This document shows, in pieces, positions 7,875-17,920 of a DNA stretch of 64,000 nt (position 1 is the stretch's first letter; the number at the start of each line of letters is the position of its first letter). The translations under genes and the position numbers were made by a program. The stretch lies in NCBI RefSeq assembly GCF_000510645.1, contig NZ_KI783301.1, positions 2,084,420 through 2,148,419 on the forward strand, read 5' to 3'. Source of the DNA: Thermicanus aegyptius DSM 12793. GTDB taxonomy: Bacteria; Bacillota; Bacilli; Thermicanales; Thermicanaceae. The notes under the pieces are model-generated. The model was not told the DNA's origin. It did no database searches and saw nothing but the letters and a program-made list of their open reading frames with translations.

Positions 7875-8951
7875 TCAAACCAGTTCTGCGGCCACTTGGC
7901 GCAAACCCTCCAAAAATTCCTTAAACTGAGGGATGTTCATCTGTTGGCTGGCATCGGAGAGAGCCACCGCCGGATCGGGATGCACCTCCACCATGATGCC
8001 GTCTGCGCCGGCGGCGAGGCCTGCCTTGGCTAAAGGCAAGAGGATATCCTTTCTCCCTGCGGCATGGGTTACGTCGACCAGAACGGGGAGATGAGTCTCC
8101 TGCTTCAGGATGGGTACAGCGGAAATATCCAGGGTATTCCGGGTTGCTTTCTCGTAGGTGCGGATCCCCCGTTCGCAAAGAATCACATTCTTATTCCCCC
8201 GGGACAGGATATATTCGGCGGCCAGCTTAAACTCGTCAATGGTGGCCGACATGCCCCGCTTCAGAAAGATGGGGGTGTCCAGGGTGCCCGCTTCCTTCAG
8301 CAGGTCGAAATTCTGCATGTTGCGGGCCCCGATCTGGATAATATCCACATACTCGATCGCCATCTCCAGATCGGAAGGTTTCATGATCTCGCTCACCACT
8401 TTTAGGCCAAGAGTATCCGCCACTTCCCTCAAAATCTTTAACCCTTCCACGCCTAAACCCTGGAAGTCATAGGGAGAGGTGCGGGGCTTAAAAGCACCCC
8501 CACGAAGGAGGGTAAGACCCTGTTCCTTGATCACTTCGGCCACCTTCATGGTCTGATCCCGGGATTCAACCGAACAAGGACCGGAGACGACAACCGGCTT
8601 TCCACCACCGATCTGCACATCCCCTACCTTCACCACCGTATCTTCCGGTTTCCGGGTTCGGCTGACCAGAAGGGCCTGTTCATGTTGTTTCTGCTGCAAT
8701 TGCAAGGAGGCGGAGAAAATCTGCTTAAAGAGATGGCGAATGGTGTTGTCATCAAAGGGACCTTGGTTAATCGAGACCAATTGGTCCAACATGGTCCGTT
8801 CCCGGACCGGATCAAAGCGGTTAATCCCTTGTTTCAGTTTCAGCTTACCAATCTCCTGTACCACTTCCGCCCGTTTGTTTAACCACTTGAGAAGCTCCAG
8901 GTTAATCTCATCTAATTGCCTCCGTAAGCTCTCCAGTTGTTCGTTGCTCAT
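7875..8951 (-). CDS. aroA: Bifunctional chorismate mutase / 3-deoxy-7-phosphoheptulonate (DAHP) synthase
   Basis: First enzyme of the shikimate pathway, Bacillus AroA(G) type, 358 aa. Residues 1-90 are an AroQ-class chorismate mutase domain ([22 protein letters not shown], then [12 protein letters not shown]). In B. subtilis this domain acts as the feedback sensor for chorismate or prephenate. Residues about 105-355 are a type Ib DAHP synthase with [50 protein letters not shown] and VDVTHAAGR. It condenses PEP and erythrose-4-phosphate in the cytosol. The ATG at 8951 is preceded by AAAGGAG; a longer open frame to 9212 has no site and overlaps the promoter at 9007-9035, so it is rejected. Confidence 0.96.
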   Translation of the reverse strand: MSNEQLESLRRQLDEINLELLKWLNKRAEVVQEIGKLKLKQGINRFDPVRERTMLDQLVSINQGPFDDNTIRHLFKQIFSASLQLQQKQHEQALLVSRTRKPEDTVVKVGDVQIGGGKPVVVSGPCSVESRDQTMKVAEVIKEQGLTLLRGGAFKPRTSPYDFQGLGVEGLKILREVADTLGLKVVSEIMKPSDLEMAIEYVDIIQIGARNMQNFDLLKEAGTLDTPIFLKRGMSATIDEFKLAAEYILSRGNKNVILCERGIRTYEKATRNTLDISAVPILKQETHLPVLVDVTHAAGRKDILLPLAKAGLAAGADGIMVEVHPDPAVALSDASQQMNIPQFKEFLEGLRQVAAELV

Positions 8952-9006
8952 CTCTTTCTCCACTCCTTTAGGGCTTTTAACTGTTAAAGCATGAGGTTTA
9001 TGTGAT

Positions 9007-9035
9007 ATTATACATGAATACGGCGAAGATGTCAC
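9007..9035 (-). promoter_or_regulatory. Sigma-A promoter of aroA
   Basis: On the minus strand: GTGACA, 17-base spacer, TATAAT. It sits about 55 bases before the aroA start. Confidence 0.6.
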
Positions 9036-9204
9036 CCTATTTTTGCCCTTTTTCTCATTCTGCTTTTTACATAAGAAAATCGACGCATTTATGCCCTCCT
9101 TTCGTTTTAAAAACCGGAACATAAAAGCCGGTACTTCCCCAGGCAGGATTTTTGCTTCCTTTGTCGAAATAATTATCGATAGATTAGAACGGAAGGGATT
9201 CCTT

Positions 9205-11421
9205 ATGAACAATAAAACGAACTCTGTACACGATGAAACAAAACATATCTACGCCCTGGACATCGGCACCCGCAGCGTGGTAGGCGTGGTGCTGGAAGTG
9301 ACCCCAACCCCCGACGGGCCCCATTACCGCCTCATCGGGACGGAGATGGAGGAGCATCAGGAACGTTCCATGTTGGATGGACAGATCCATCACGTGGGGG
9401 CGGTGGCCAAGGTGATCGCCAACGTCAAGGAGAAGCTGGAGAAGCGATTCGGCCCCATCAAAGAGGTGGCCGTGGCGGCGGCGGGACGATCCCTAAAGAC
9501 GAAGCGGGTCACCTTCCAACAGGAGATTAAGGAGACGCCCCCCCTAGATGAAGATCGAATCCTCGCCATGGAGCTAAGTGCGGTCCAACAAGCCCAATAC
9601 CTTTTGGCGATGGAGAATAAGGAAACCGAAGGAGAAGGGATTCAGTACTACTGCGTGGGCTACAGCCTTCTTAGTTCCCGCATCGACGGCATGCAGATCG
9701 GCCACCTTCTGGATCAGCGGGGAGAAATGGCCGAGGTGGAGATCCTGGCCACTTTCCTCCCCCGCATCGTCGTCGATAACCTGCTGGCCGCCTTAAACCG
9801 GGCCGGTCTAACCATGTCGGCCCTCACGCTGGAACCCATCGCCGCCATTCATGTCCTCATTCCTCCCTCCATGCGCCGCCTAAATCTGGCCTTGGTCGAT
9901 ATCGGAGCGGGAACCTCAGATATCGCCATCACCGATGAAGGAACCGTAATCGCCTATGGGATGGTACCGGTTGCCGGAGATGAGATTACCGACGGGCTGG
10001 CCCGCCGTTTTCTCCTCGATTTTCCGGAGGCGGAGAGGGTAAAGCGAACCCTCAGAGAACAAGAGGAGGTCGCCTTTACCGATGTATTGGGCGTTTCATA
10101 TCAGATGAAGAGCGCCGACATTCTGAAAGAGCTGGAAGAGGAGAGGGAGCGCCTCATTCAAGCCATCGGTGAAAAAATAATGGAGCTGAATGGAAAACCA
10201 CCCCAGGCGGTGATCCTGATCGGCGGAGGGAGCCTCCTGCCCACCCTCGGCGAACGTTTGGCCCATTTTCTCCGGATTCCCTCCCAGAGGGTGGCCGTCC
10301 GGGGCGCCGATGCGATTCCAAATATCCATCTTCGGAACAGAAAAAAGGCAGGACCGGAAATGGTAACGCCCATCGGCATCGCCGTGGCCGCTTTGGAGCA
10401 TCCGGTCCGCTATTTGAACGTAACCGTAAACGGGGAGAGCCTGCGTCTCTTCGATCTCAGACGCCTCACCGTCGGGGATGCGGCGATGGCAGCCGGCATC
10501 GAACTAAAACGGCTTCACGGAAAACCGGGACTGGCCGTCTCCCTCCTCTTGAATGGCCGTCTCCGTCTCTTCCCGGGAAGCCACGGCAAGCCTCCCTCCA
10601 TCCTTCAAAATGGGGAAAAAGCCGGGTTAAACAGTACGATTAAAGATGGCGACCGAATCGAGATCATCCCCGGAGAGGATGGAACGGTTCCGAAACTCCT
10701 CGTAAAAGATGTGATTCAAGAGATTGCTACCCTTGACCTCACCCTGAATGGAAAGCCCATCTCTTTCCCGCCCGACATCAAGGTGAATGGAAAAGAGGGG
10801 GATCTCCTTAGCCCCCTGAAAGATCGGGATGAGGTAGAGGTGCATCTCCCGACCCATATCGGGGATCTCCTCCCCTTCCTCGTCTCCTCCCGTTATCTAA
10901 CCATGCCCTTATGGAAGGAGATTTCCTATACGGTAAATGGGGAGACAAAGAAAAAGGGGATTAAGAAAACCGCCTGGCGGCTCAATGGAAGTCCGGCCGA
11001 CCTTCAAACCCCCATCCATAGCGGGGCGGTTCTGGAAGTCACCCAAGAAGAGGTAAAATTTACCTTGCAGGATCTTCTCTCCGGCGAAGAGGAGAGGCGC
11101 TTATCCCTCCATGTCCATTTTAACGGCGAGCAGGTAGAAATTCCTCTCGTCCGGAGGGAAATCCGAATCAATGGCATAAAGAGCGAAAATCTTGAGCAGG
11201 AGATCACAGACGGGGATCGCATTACCATTGAGGAAAAACCCCTCCCTGCCCCCCGTTTCCATGATCTCTTCCGTTATGTGGACTATACTCTGCCCTCCTC
11301 CTATTCCCGCCAGCGGGTGGAGTTATTAAAGAATGGGGAGGAAACGACGCTGGATCAGTCCTTGCACGATGGAGACGTCCTCGAGATCCGCTTCACTCCC
11401 GTTGCGGATCGAGCCCACTGA
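9205..11421 (+). CDS. FtsA/PilM-like ATPase with long C-terminal repeat region
   Basis: A 738-aa protein. Residues about 15-385 are an FtsA-type actin-fold ATPase: phosphate-1 loop [14 protein letters not shown], connect motifs, phosphate-2 [14 protein letters not shown] and adenosine motif [17 protein letters not shown]. The remaining 350 residues carry about five repeats with a pattern of N-G, then a Leu, then D-G-D-x-I-x-I (for example [37 protein letters not shown]), like small beta-grasp domains. Long FtsA-like proteins of this kind occur in Bacillales, where their role is unproven; cell division or envelope assembly at the membrane is the usual guess. No membrane segment or obvious amphipathic C-terminal helix of true FtsA is seen. 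ATG 9205 follows GGAAGGGATTCCTT. Confidence 0.85.
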   Translation: MNNKTNSVHDETKHIYALDIGTRSVVGVVLEVTPTPDGPHYRLIGTEMEEHQERSMLDGQIHHVGAVAKVIANVKEKLEKRFGPIKEVAVAAAGRSLKTKRVTFQQEIKETPPLDEDRILAMELSAVQQAQYLLAMENKETEGEGIQYYCVGYSLLSSRIDGMQIGHLLDQRGEMAEVEILATFLPRIVVDNLLAALNRAGLTMSALTLEPIAAIHVLIPPSMRRLNLALVDIGAGTSDIAITDEGTVIAYGMVPVAGDEITDGLARRFLLDFPEAERVKRTLREQEEVAFTDVLGVSYQMKSADILKELEEERERLIQAIGEKIMELNGKPPQAVILIGGGSLLPTLGERLAHFLRIPSQRVAVRGADAIPNIHLRNRKKAGPEMVTPIGIAVAALEHPVRYLNVTVNGESLRLFDLRRLTVGDAAMAAGIELKRLHGKPGLAVSLLLNGRLRLFPGSHGKPPSILQNGEKAGLNSTIKDGDRIEIIPGEDGTVPKLLVKDVIQEIATLDLTLNGKPISFPPDIKVNGKEGDLLSPLKDRDEVEVHLPTHIGDLLPFLVSSRYLTMPLWKEISYTVNGETKKKGIKKTAWRLNGSPADLQTPIHSGAVLEVTQEEVKFTLQDLLSGEEERRLSLHVHFNGEQVEIPLVRREIRINGIKSENLEQEITDGDRITIEEKPLPAPRFHDLFRYVDYTLPSSYSRQRVELLKNGEETTLDQSLHDGDVLEIRFTPVADRAH

Positions 11422-11562
11422 TCCTTCTCCCCATTTTCCAATCCCCCTTCTTAGAAACGTTCATGGCCGCAGCTACCCCGGCATGCAGGAACGTTCACCG
11501 TTCACACCTTCCACTCTTTCATCCAGCCTGTTGGATGAATGTTCCTTTGGCCAAAGGATGCG

Positions 11563-11886
11563 TCATAACAAAGGGGAGAGTTTCTCTCTCCTCACCTCAT
11601 AATGGGAAACGTGTGCCACTAACCTTTTCCCATCCAAGAGGATCACTTGGGGAGATTGGTGCATCACCCCGAGTCTCTTCTCGATTTCTTGGGAGATGGG
11701 GCGGGATTCGATCACTTTAACGAGTCCCATAGGAACCTCAGGATGTTCTTCGGAGAGCAGCTCCATCTCCCGGTAGGCCCGGGCACTGATGGGACAACGG
11801 GTGCTGTGTTTAAAGAGGATGCGTTTCCCCATCCCCTGTAGAAATTCCTCCAATTTGGCAAAATCATCAATCTCACTCATGCTCAT
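11563..11886 (-). CDS. brxC: Monothiol bacilliredoxin BrxC/YtxJ
   Basis: A 107-aa thioredoxin-fold protein of the YtxJ (DUF2847) family. It has a single active-site cysteine in KHSTRCPISARAYRE, the conserved cis-Pro region HQSPQVILLDGKRL, and the C-terminal HYEVRREKL. In B. subtilis this family removes bacillithiol from S-bacillithiolated proteins, so the gene implies a bacillithiol-using Firmicute. Upstream AAAGGAGTG serves as ribosome binding site. It is a single-gene unit converging on the FtsA-like gene; the 140 bases between them show no clear terminator. Confidence 0.9.
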   Translation of the reverse strand: MSMSEIDDFAKLEEFLQGMGKRILFKHSTRCPISARAYREMELLSEEHPEVPMGLVKVIESRPISQEIEKRLGVMHQSPQVILLDGKRLVAHVSHYEVRREKLSPLL

Positions 11887-12240
11887 TCGTACCCTTCACT
11901 CCTTTTTTCTATCTTGAATCAAATCCATTGAACATTTTCACCCCCTGGTGGCGCCGCACGAGGGGGCATGGGGGTATCAAGAAGAATTTTAGGAGACCCT
12001 TGCGATCGACCCCCTGGTAGTATACCAAACCGTGGAGAGATTCGTCACGAAGGAAAGTTTCATCTTCCGCTCTTTTTCTCTAAAATCGCTCTTTTTTAAA
12101 CATCTCATACCGGAGAAACATACCCCTCGTGCTTCCAAACGGGGAACCACACTCTTACTTCTCTTTACATTTGTGAAGATGGTGATAGAATATTATTCGA
12201 TATACGAAATAGTTGAAAGATGCACCCCGGGGGTAAGAGA
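11887..12240. other. Intergenic region between brxC and the ABC exporter operon
   Basis: About 350 bases with divergent start signals at both ends. It holds GC-rich CCCCCT/AGGGGG inverted stretches at 11940-11970 that could form a hairpin in the brxC leader. The only promoter I would support is the one at 12164-12191 facing the exporter genes. Confidence 0.4.
12164..12191 (+). promoter_or_regulatory. Promoter of the BmrCD-like exporter genes
   Basis: TTTACA, 16-base spacer, TAGAAT, about 50 bases upstream of the first exporter gene. Confidence 0.5.
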
Positions 12241-13986
12241 ATGAAAGAGTTCAGAACCATCCTCCCCTTCGTATGGAAGAACCGGTGGAAATATGTATGG
12301 GGAATCCTCTGGATTATCCTGGTTGATGCATTGCAGATGGTGATCCCCAAGGTGATGGGAAGATTTATTGACGGACTGAAGGAGGGCACCATGACCAGCA
12401 AGGAGATGCTCCTCTTTTCCCTCGCCATCCTCCTATTGGCAGTGCTCATCTTCATTTTTCGGTATTTATGGCGTATTTTCATCTTCGGTACCGCAAGATC
12501 ATTGGAATATGAACTGAGGAATCAGCTTTTCGCCCATTTTCAGAAGATGTCCACCCATTGGTTCTCCCACCACAAGGTGGGAGACTTAATGGCCCATGCC
12601 ACCAATGATATTGGGGCTGTACGCCTCTCCTTCGGCAGCGGCATCGTTATGTCCTTGGATACCTTGGTGATGACCCTTCTCACCCTCACCATGATGGCTT
12701 CCACCATCAACTGGACCTTAACCCTTATCGCCCTGATCCCCCTTCCGGTTCTGGCCCTCACCACCCAAAGATTTGGAAAGGTGATCCATCGCCGCTTTCG
12801 CCAGGCCCAGGAGGCCTTCTCCCATTTGAGCGAACTGGCTCAGGAGAACTTCGCCGGCGCACGGGTGGTAAAGGCTTTCGTCCAGGAGGAGGCGGAAGTG
12901 GAGCGCTTTACCCAAGCCAACCGCAATTATTTGCAAAAAAACCTGTCCCTTATTCAGATCCAGTCCATCTACCAGCCGCTTCTCACCTTCTTTTCCGGTT
13001 TAAGCCTTTTTATCGTGTTAGGCTTCGGCGGAAAATTGGTGCTTGAAGGTGCCATCTCCCTTGGGGACTTTGTGGCTTTCACCTCGTATCTGGGGCTCCT
13101 TACCGGCCCCATGATGGCCATCGGCTGGGTGGTCAATATCCTGCAGAGGGGAGCCGCTTCCATGGAACGTCTGAACCGAATCTTCCGAACCCCTCCCGAG
13201 ATTACCGACACTCCCGAAAAGGATGATTCGATCCGCGCTTTGCGCGGGGATATCGAGATTCAACGCCTTACCTTTCGCTATCCCGGCACCAAAAAAGAGG
13301 TGCTGAAGGAGATCTCCCTCCATATTCCGGCGGGAACAAGCCTCGCCATCGTCGGCAGGACAGGAAGCGGAAAGAGCACCCTCGTACACCTGTTGGCGCG
13401 CCTTTACGATGTGGAAGAGGGAGAAATACGGATCGACGGCCATCCCCTTCGCACCATCCCCCTGGATGTCCTTCGCCGGGATATTGGATTTGTTCCCCAG
13501 GATCACTTTCTTTTCTCCACCACGATTCGGGATAACATCGCTTTCGGGGTCGACCGGGCCGGGGAGGAAGAAGTGAGGAAAGCGGCGGAGGATGCTCAAA
13601 TTTTGGAGAACATCCTGAACTTTCCCGAAAAGTTTCAGACCATGGTTGGAGAGCGGGGGGTTACATTGTCGGGAGGGCAGAAACAGCGGGTCGCCATCGC
13701 CCGAGCTCTCATCAAGAATCCGAAGATCCTGATTTTAGATGACAGCCTTTCGGCGGTGGATACCCAGACGGAAGAGCGGATTCTGGAACGGCTCAGGGAG
13801 ATCATGAAGGAGAGGACCAGCATCCTCATCTCCCACCGCATCTCTACCGTTAAGGAAGCGGATCAGATCATCGTCCTGGAGGAAGGGAAGATCGTCGAGC
13901 GGGGGGATCATGCCTCCCTTCTCCGCCAAGGAGGAATCTATGCGGAGATGTACCGAAGGCAACTCTTGGAAGAGATGATCGGTTGA
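12241..13986 (+). CDS. Heterodimeric ABC exporter subunit, BmrC/YheI-like
   Basis: A 581-aa half transporter: six-helix membrane domain (residues about 15-310), then a nucleotide-binding domain with Walker A GRTGSGKST, Q-loop FVPQDHFLF, canonical signature VTLSGGQKQR, Walker B ILILDDSLSAVD and switch His ISHRIST. The catalytic glutamate after Walker B is Asp (LDD), as in BmrC of B. subtilis, so the site using this Walker B is degenerate. With the next gene it would form a multidrug exporter in the cytoplasmic membrane. The ATG at 12241 follows GGGGGTAAGAGA; the ORF extension to 12220 is unlikely. Confidence 0.9.
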   Translation: MKEFRTILPFVWKNRWKYVWGILWIILVDALQMVIPKVMGRFIDGLKEGTMTSKEMLLFSLAILLLAVLIFIFRYLWRIFIFGTARSLEYELRNQLFAHFQKMSTHWFSHHKVGDLMAHATNDIGAVRLSFGSGIVMSLDTLVMTLLTLTMMASTINWTLTLIALIPLPVLALTTQRFGKVIHRRFRQAQEAFSHLSELAQENFAGARVVKAFVQEEAEVERFTQANRNYLQKNLSLIQIQSIYQPLLTFFSGLSLFIVLGFGGKLVLEGAISLGDFVAFTSYLGLLTGPMMAIGWVVNILQRGAASMERLNRIFRTPPEITDTPEKDDSIRALRGDIEIQRLTFRYPGTKKEVLKEISLHIPAGTSLAIVGRTGSGKSTLVHLLARLYDVEEGEIRIDGHPLRTIPLDVLRRDIGFVPQDHFLFSTTIRDNIAFGVDRAGEEEVRKAAEDAQILENILNFPEKFQTMVGERGVTLSGGQKQRVAIARALIKNPKILILDDSLSAVDTQTEERILERLREIMKERTSILISHRISTVKEADQIIVLEEGKIVERGDHASLLRQGGIYAEMYRRQLLEEMIG

Positions 13987-14021
13987 CATATCTTTTTACC
14001 CGTTAAAGGAGAGAAATCCTC

Positions 14022-16127
14022 ATGAGTCGTGATTCATTCCATGAAGAGGAAAAGTTGGGAAAGGTGTACGACTCGGCGCTGATGCGACGACTCCTCCGCT
14101 ACGCCATTCCCTATCGGATCGGTATCTTTCTTTCCATCCTTCTCCTTTTTTTTATCACCATCACCGATTTGGCAGGACCCTACCTGATCAAGATCGCCAT
14201 CGATGATCATCTCAATGCCTTAGGAAAACCGATGGCCGTATTTGAATCGGGTACGGAGCCTCGCCCAGGCATCTCTTTTCAAGGAAAAGTATATGTCCGG
14301 GAAAAAGATCCCGGTGAATGGGGCAAAAACAAGGAGATGGCGGAAATCATAAGCACCAAGGAGGGGACCTACCTTCTTTACGGTCTTTTGCCCGACCAAA
14401 ATATGCCATATACCATCGAAAAAGGAGAGGATGGGAACCTCCACGCAAAACTTTCCGATGGGAGATTGATTCCGGCGAAGCCGTTAACCCCTGAAGAACT
14501 CTCCCTTTTCCGGAAAGGGGACCTGATAGCCGTTTATGGGATCGCCCTTCTTTTTCTGGGGATCCTCCTTCTCGGCATTCTCCTAAACTATATGCAAACC
14601 CGTCTTCTCCTCTCCACCGGACAAAAAATCATTTATGACATCCGGCAGGAACTCTTCGCCCATGTAGAGCGCCTCTCTCTCTCCTTCTTCGATAAAAATC
14701 CGGTCGGCCGTTTGGTCACCCGGGTGACAAACGATGTAGAGGCTTTAAACGACATGTTTACCTCGGTTCTCGTAAATCTTTTTAAAGATCTCTTTATCCT
14801 GTTGGGCATCATGGGGATCATGCTAAATCTAAACTGGAAGTTGGCCCTGATCAGTTTTCTCACCCTACCTCTCATCATCGCCGTCTCTTACCTCTATAAG
14901 AAGCTGGCCCGGGAGGTATTCCGCCAGGTGCGGGTGAAGATCGCCCGCATTAACGCCACCTTGGCCGAGAATCTTTCGGGCATGTTGATCGTCCATCTCT
15001 TCAAGAGAGAAAAGGAGCAATATCGCCAGTTTCACGAGATCAGCACGGACCATTTCCGCTCCAGTTGGCGGGAACTGCAAACCAATGCCCTCTTTCGGCC
15101 AATGATGGATCTCATCTATTCCGTCGGACTTGCCCTCCTCATCTGGTTCGGTGGGCAGGATGCCCTGAAAGGGGTGGTCCAGGTGGGGGTTCTCTATGCC
15201 TTTGTGGATTATTTAGGACGTTTTTTCCAACCCATCAATGACCTGACCGAAAAATATACCATCATGCAGTCGGCCATGGCCTCCTCCGAACGCATCTTTC
15301 AGTTGATGGACCAAAAGCCGGAAATCGAAAGTCCCTCCGCCCCTGTCCCCGTGGGACGTTTTAAAGGTGAAGTGAGATTCGACCATGTCTGGTTTCGGTA
15401 CCGCCCTGAGGAATGGATCTTAAAAGATATCACTTTTCACGTAAATCCGGGAGAGGTGGTCGCCATTGTCGGAGCGACCGGCGCCGGCAAAAGTTCCATC
15501 ATCCAGCTTTTAAGCCGCTTCTACGATATCCAAAAGGGTTCCATCACCATCGATGGAATCGATATCCGTTCGATGAAGGTAGAGGATCTCCGACGGAACA
15601 TCGGCGTTGTCCTCCAGGATGTCTTCCTCTTCGCGGGCGATATCCGCTTCAACATCCGCCTTAACAATGAGAAGATTACGGATTCCGACATCGTTACGGC
15701 GGCAAAAATGGTAAATGCCCATTCATTTATCGAAAAACTGCCCAACCGGTATGATGAAGAGGTGCAGGAACGGGGGGTTACCCTCTCCAGCGGAGAACGA
15801 CAGCTTCTCTCCTTTGCCCGTACCCTCGCTTTTCAGCCTTCCATCCTCGTTCTGGATGAGGCCACCTCCCATATCGATACGGAGACGGAACTTCTGATTC
15901 AAGATGCCCTTCAAAAACTTACAAAAGGACGAACCACCATCCTCATCGCCCACCGCCTCTCCACCATCCAGCATGCGGATCGGATTATCGTTCTTCATAA
16001 AGGGGAAATCAAGGAGATGGGAACACACCAGGAGTTGCTGCTGAAAAAAGGGCTCTATTACACCCTCTACCAACTTCAATATAAGGAAGAACTTCTCCCG
16101 AAAAAAAGGCCTGCGGCAGGCACTTGA
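14022..16127 (+). CDS. Heterodimeric ABC exporter subunit, BmrD/YheH-like
   Basis: A 701-aa partner of the preceding gene, 35 bases downstream. The nucleotide-binding domain has Walker A GATGAGKSS, Walker B ILVLDEATSHID with the catalytic Glu, a divergent signature VTLSSGERQL, and switch His IAHRLST. It therefore supplies the good Walker B while the partner supplies the good signature, giving one consensus ATP site and one degenerate site. An insertion of about 120 residues between membrane helices 1 and 2 (after IDDHLNALGK) corresponds to the extracellular domain known from BmrD. The C-terminus ends KKRPAAGT. Confidence 0.92.
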   Translation: MSRDSFHEEEKLGKVYDSALMRRLLRYAIPYRIGIFLSILLLFFITITDLAGPYLIKIAIDDHLNALGKPMAVFESGTEPRPGISFQGKVYVREKDPGEWGKNKEMAEIISTKEGTYLLYGLLPDQNMPYTIEKGEDGNLHAKLSDGRLIPAKPLTPEELSLFRKGDLIAVYGIALLFLGILLLGILLNYMQTRLLLSTGQKIIYDIRQELFAHVERLSLSFFDKNPVGRLVTRVTNDVEALNDMFTSVLVNLFKDLFILLGIMGIMLNLNWKLALISFLTLPLIIAVSYLYKKLAREVFRQVRVKIARINATLAENLSGMLIVHLFKREKEQYRQFHEISTDHFRSSWRELQTNALFRPMMDLIYSVGLALLIWFGGQDALKGVVQVGVLYAFVDYLGRFFQPINDLTEKYTIMQSAMASSERIFQLMDQKPEIESPSAPVPVGRFKGEVRFDHVWFRYRPEEWILKDITFHVNPGEVVAIVGATGAGKSSIIQLLSRFYDIQKGSITIDGIDIRSMKVEDLRRNIGVVLQDVFLFAGDIRFNIRLNNEKITDSDIVTAAKMVNAHSFIEKLPNRYDEEVQERGVTLSSGERQLLSFARTLAFQPSILVLDEATSHIDTETELLIQDALQKLTKGRTTILIAHRLSTIQHADRIIVLHKGEIKEMGTHQELLLKKGLYYTLYQLQYKEELLPKKRPAAGT

Positions 16128-16178
16128 GACACGCCCCTCCGCAGTCCTTCAAAAAATACTTGTTTTAAACGTTTCCTA

Positions 16179-17279
16179 TCACACCTCCTGGATCCATTGA
16201 AGTAGAAAAGCGCGGCCTTTTTCCCATTCCAGGGAATGAACATAACGATTCCTCGACCTCTCCCAGGCCGTAAGACGCCTTTCGTCCTTTAAAAATGCCA
16301 AGATTTGCGGGAGAAACGGCTTGTTCTTCATCAAGGGAATGGCTAGCCCTTTACGTACCAAGATCTGAAAGTTCCTCTCCTCCTGGGCCGGAAGGGACGT
16401 ATGTAGGAAGAGGGGAAGCCCTTTTTGGAGGGCTTCACTCACCGTCGCTCCTCCCGGTTTCGTGATGATTGCGTCCGCCCGGTCATAAAGGGCATTCATC
16501 TCCTCCCGGGAATCGATATACCGATGGGGAATGATTTGCGGATGGCCAAGGCGGGATAATTCTCTCCATACCTGCTCATTCTGTCCGCACAGCACATGAA
16601 TTTCGGCCCCCAGCTCCTCTCCCTTCCCTCCCGGCAATTCATTGATTCCCAACCCCACACTTCCCCCTGCGAGAAGAATAACCGGACATTTCTTCCCTCC
16701 TATTCTCCTCTCAGAGGGGCGCAGGAAGATGGGATCGACAGGAATCCCGGTCACGAACAGTTTTCCCGGATCGATCCCTTCCCGGATCAATTTCTTCCTC
16801 TCTTCTTCCGTTGGAAGAAAATGAAGATCGATCCCCTCCCTCCCCCAAACATGATTGACATAATAATCGGTGTACACGTTAACCGCCGGAACCGATATTC
16901 TTCCGTTTCTTTTCAGGTGGCTCAGGAGCAACGATGGAAAAGCATGGGTGGCGATCACCAGATCCGGCTTTTCTTGAAGAAAGATCTCGTACAATTTCTC
17001 CCGAAAAAGCCGTTCGTAGGGCAAAAAGCTTTTCATCCTTTTAGGGCGCTCCGCCATCCGCCGGTAGAGCCAACCATACGTTTTGGGAGAGAGGGAGATC
17101 CAGCGCAAGTAGGCGGAAGTTACCCATTCTCCGATCTTCGGATGCGTGTGGCTTAACAGTTCAACTTTCTTCCCCTGAACCCCCGGCAGGGCGGCGGTGA
17201 TCCACCGTTCCATTACATCTGCTACCCTCTCATGGCCGGACGGGATGGTGAGTAGAGGGAGATATAAAACCTTCGCCAT
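16179..17279 (-). CDS. Processive diacylglycerol glycosyltransferase-like protein (MGDG synthase / UgtP family)
   Basis: A 366-aa GT28-type glycosyltransferase. The N-terminal half has the MGDG synthase start LTIPSGHERVADVMERWI and the ATHAFPSLLLSHLKR block. The C-terminal half has a nucleotide-sugar fold with VILLAGGSVGLGINELPGG, the HRYIDSREEMNALYDRADAI stretch, and the donor-binding ITKPGGATVSEALQKGLP. Relatives add glucose from UDP-glucose to diacylglycerol at the inner membrane face to make glycolipids or the lipoteichoic acid anchor. ATG 17279 is chosen because GGAGGGGGGTTAGC precedes it. It is monocistronic and divergent from yugN. Confidence 0.85.
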   Translation of the reverse strand: MAKVLYLPLLTIPSGHERVADVMERWITAALPGVQGKKVELLSHTHPKIGEWVTSAYLRWISLSPKTYGWLYRRMAERPKRMKSFLPYERLFREKLYEIFLQEKPDLVIATHAFPSLLLSHLKRNGRISVPAVNVYTDYYVNHVWGREGIDLHFLPTEEERKKLIREGIDPGKLFVTGIPVDPIFLRPSERRIGGKKCPVILLAGGSVGLGINELPGGKGEELGAEIHVLCGQNEQVWRELSRLGHPQIIPHRYIDSREEMNALYDRADAIITKPGGATVSEALQKGLPLFLHTSLPAQEERNFQILVRKGLAIPLMKNKPFLPQILAFLKDERRLTAWERSRNRYVHSLEWEKGRAFLLQWIQEV

Positions 17280-17413
17280 GCTAACCCCCCTCCGTGAAAA
17301 GGATAAACCTGTTTCCAGTTTAGCCAAAGGAAGAAAAAAGTTTTCCCTTTTCACCATCTGAGGTATAATAATTGAGAAAAGAAGAAGAAATTGTGAAGAA
17401 GGAGAGAAATGGA

Positions 17414-17791
17414 ATGATCGAGGTACATAGCCCCCTCATCGGGAAGGTTTTCGACTTTGAATCCTTTCAGGATGCCTTGGAGGAATTGGGTTTCTCTAAA
17501 AACGAAACGTACACCTATACCTATGCCGCCTTTGACCTTCCCCTGTTTAAGAGCAAGATCGAGGAAGATTATTATCTTCGCATCTTCGTCGATGCTGTGG
17601 AAGGGATGATTGAGAAACCGGACTGTAAGGTGCAGGTGAATGAGATACAGATCTTTAAAGCGAAATATCATAGGGGGATCTTCCATGAGGATGAGGTGCC
17701 TAAACCTTATGTGAAGAAAGCGGAAGAGATTCTGCAAAAAGTGCATGAGCGCTTGAATGTCCCGGCTGAGCTGACCATGACTGAAAAATAA
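17414..17791 (+). CDS. yugN: YugN-like family protein
   Basis: A 125-aa cytoplasmic protein of the YugN-like family, recognised from the opening MIEVHSPLIGKVFDFESFQ and the central TYTYAAFDLPLFKSKIEEDYYLRI. Function unknown. The ATG at 17414 follows GGAGAGAAATGGA; an upstream ATG at 17372 would need the gene to start within its own leader. The downstream GC-rich stretch before TTTTTTCG at 17805-17830 may be a weak terminator. Confidence 0.75.
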   Translation: MIEVHSPLIGKVFDFESFQDALEELGFSKNETYTYTYAAFDLPLFKSKIEEDYYLRIFVDAVEGMIEKPDCKVQVNEIQIFKAKYHRGIFHEDEVPKPYVKKAEEILQKVHERLNVPAELTMTEK

Positions 17792-17838
17792 TTCGGACAT
17801 CCACCCCTTCACGGGAGCGGTTTTTTCGTAATTTTTCC

Positions 17839-17867
17839 TTTACGTCCTGCTTAAAATCAAGTAGAAT
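17839..17867 (+). promoter_or_regulatory. Promoter of the IclR-family regulator gene
   Basis: TTTACG, 17-base spacer, TAGAAT, about 53 bases before the start codon. Confidence 0.5.
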
Positions 17868-17920
17868 AATTGAGTGAAACATAATTTCGAAGCATAAAAC
17901 GGGAGATCAGAGGGGTATAT

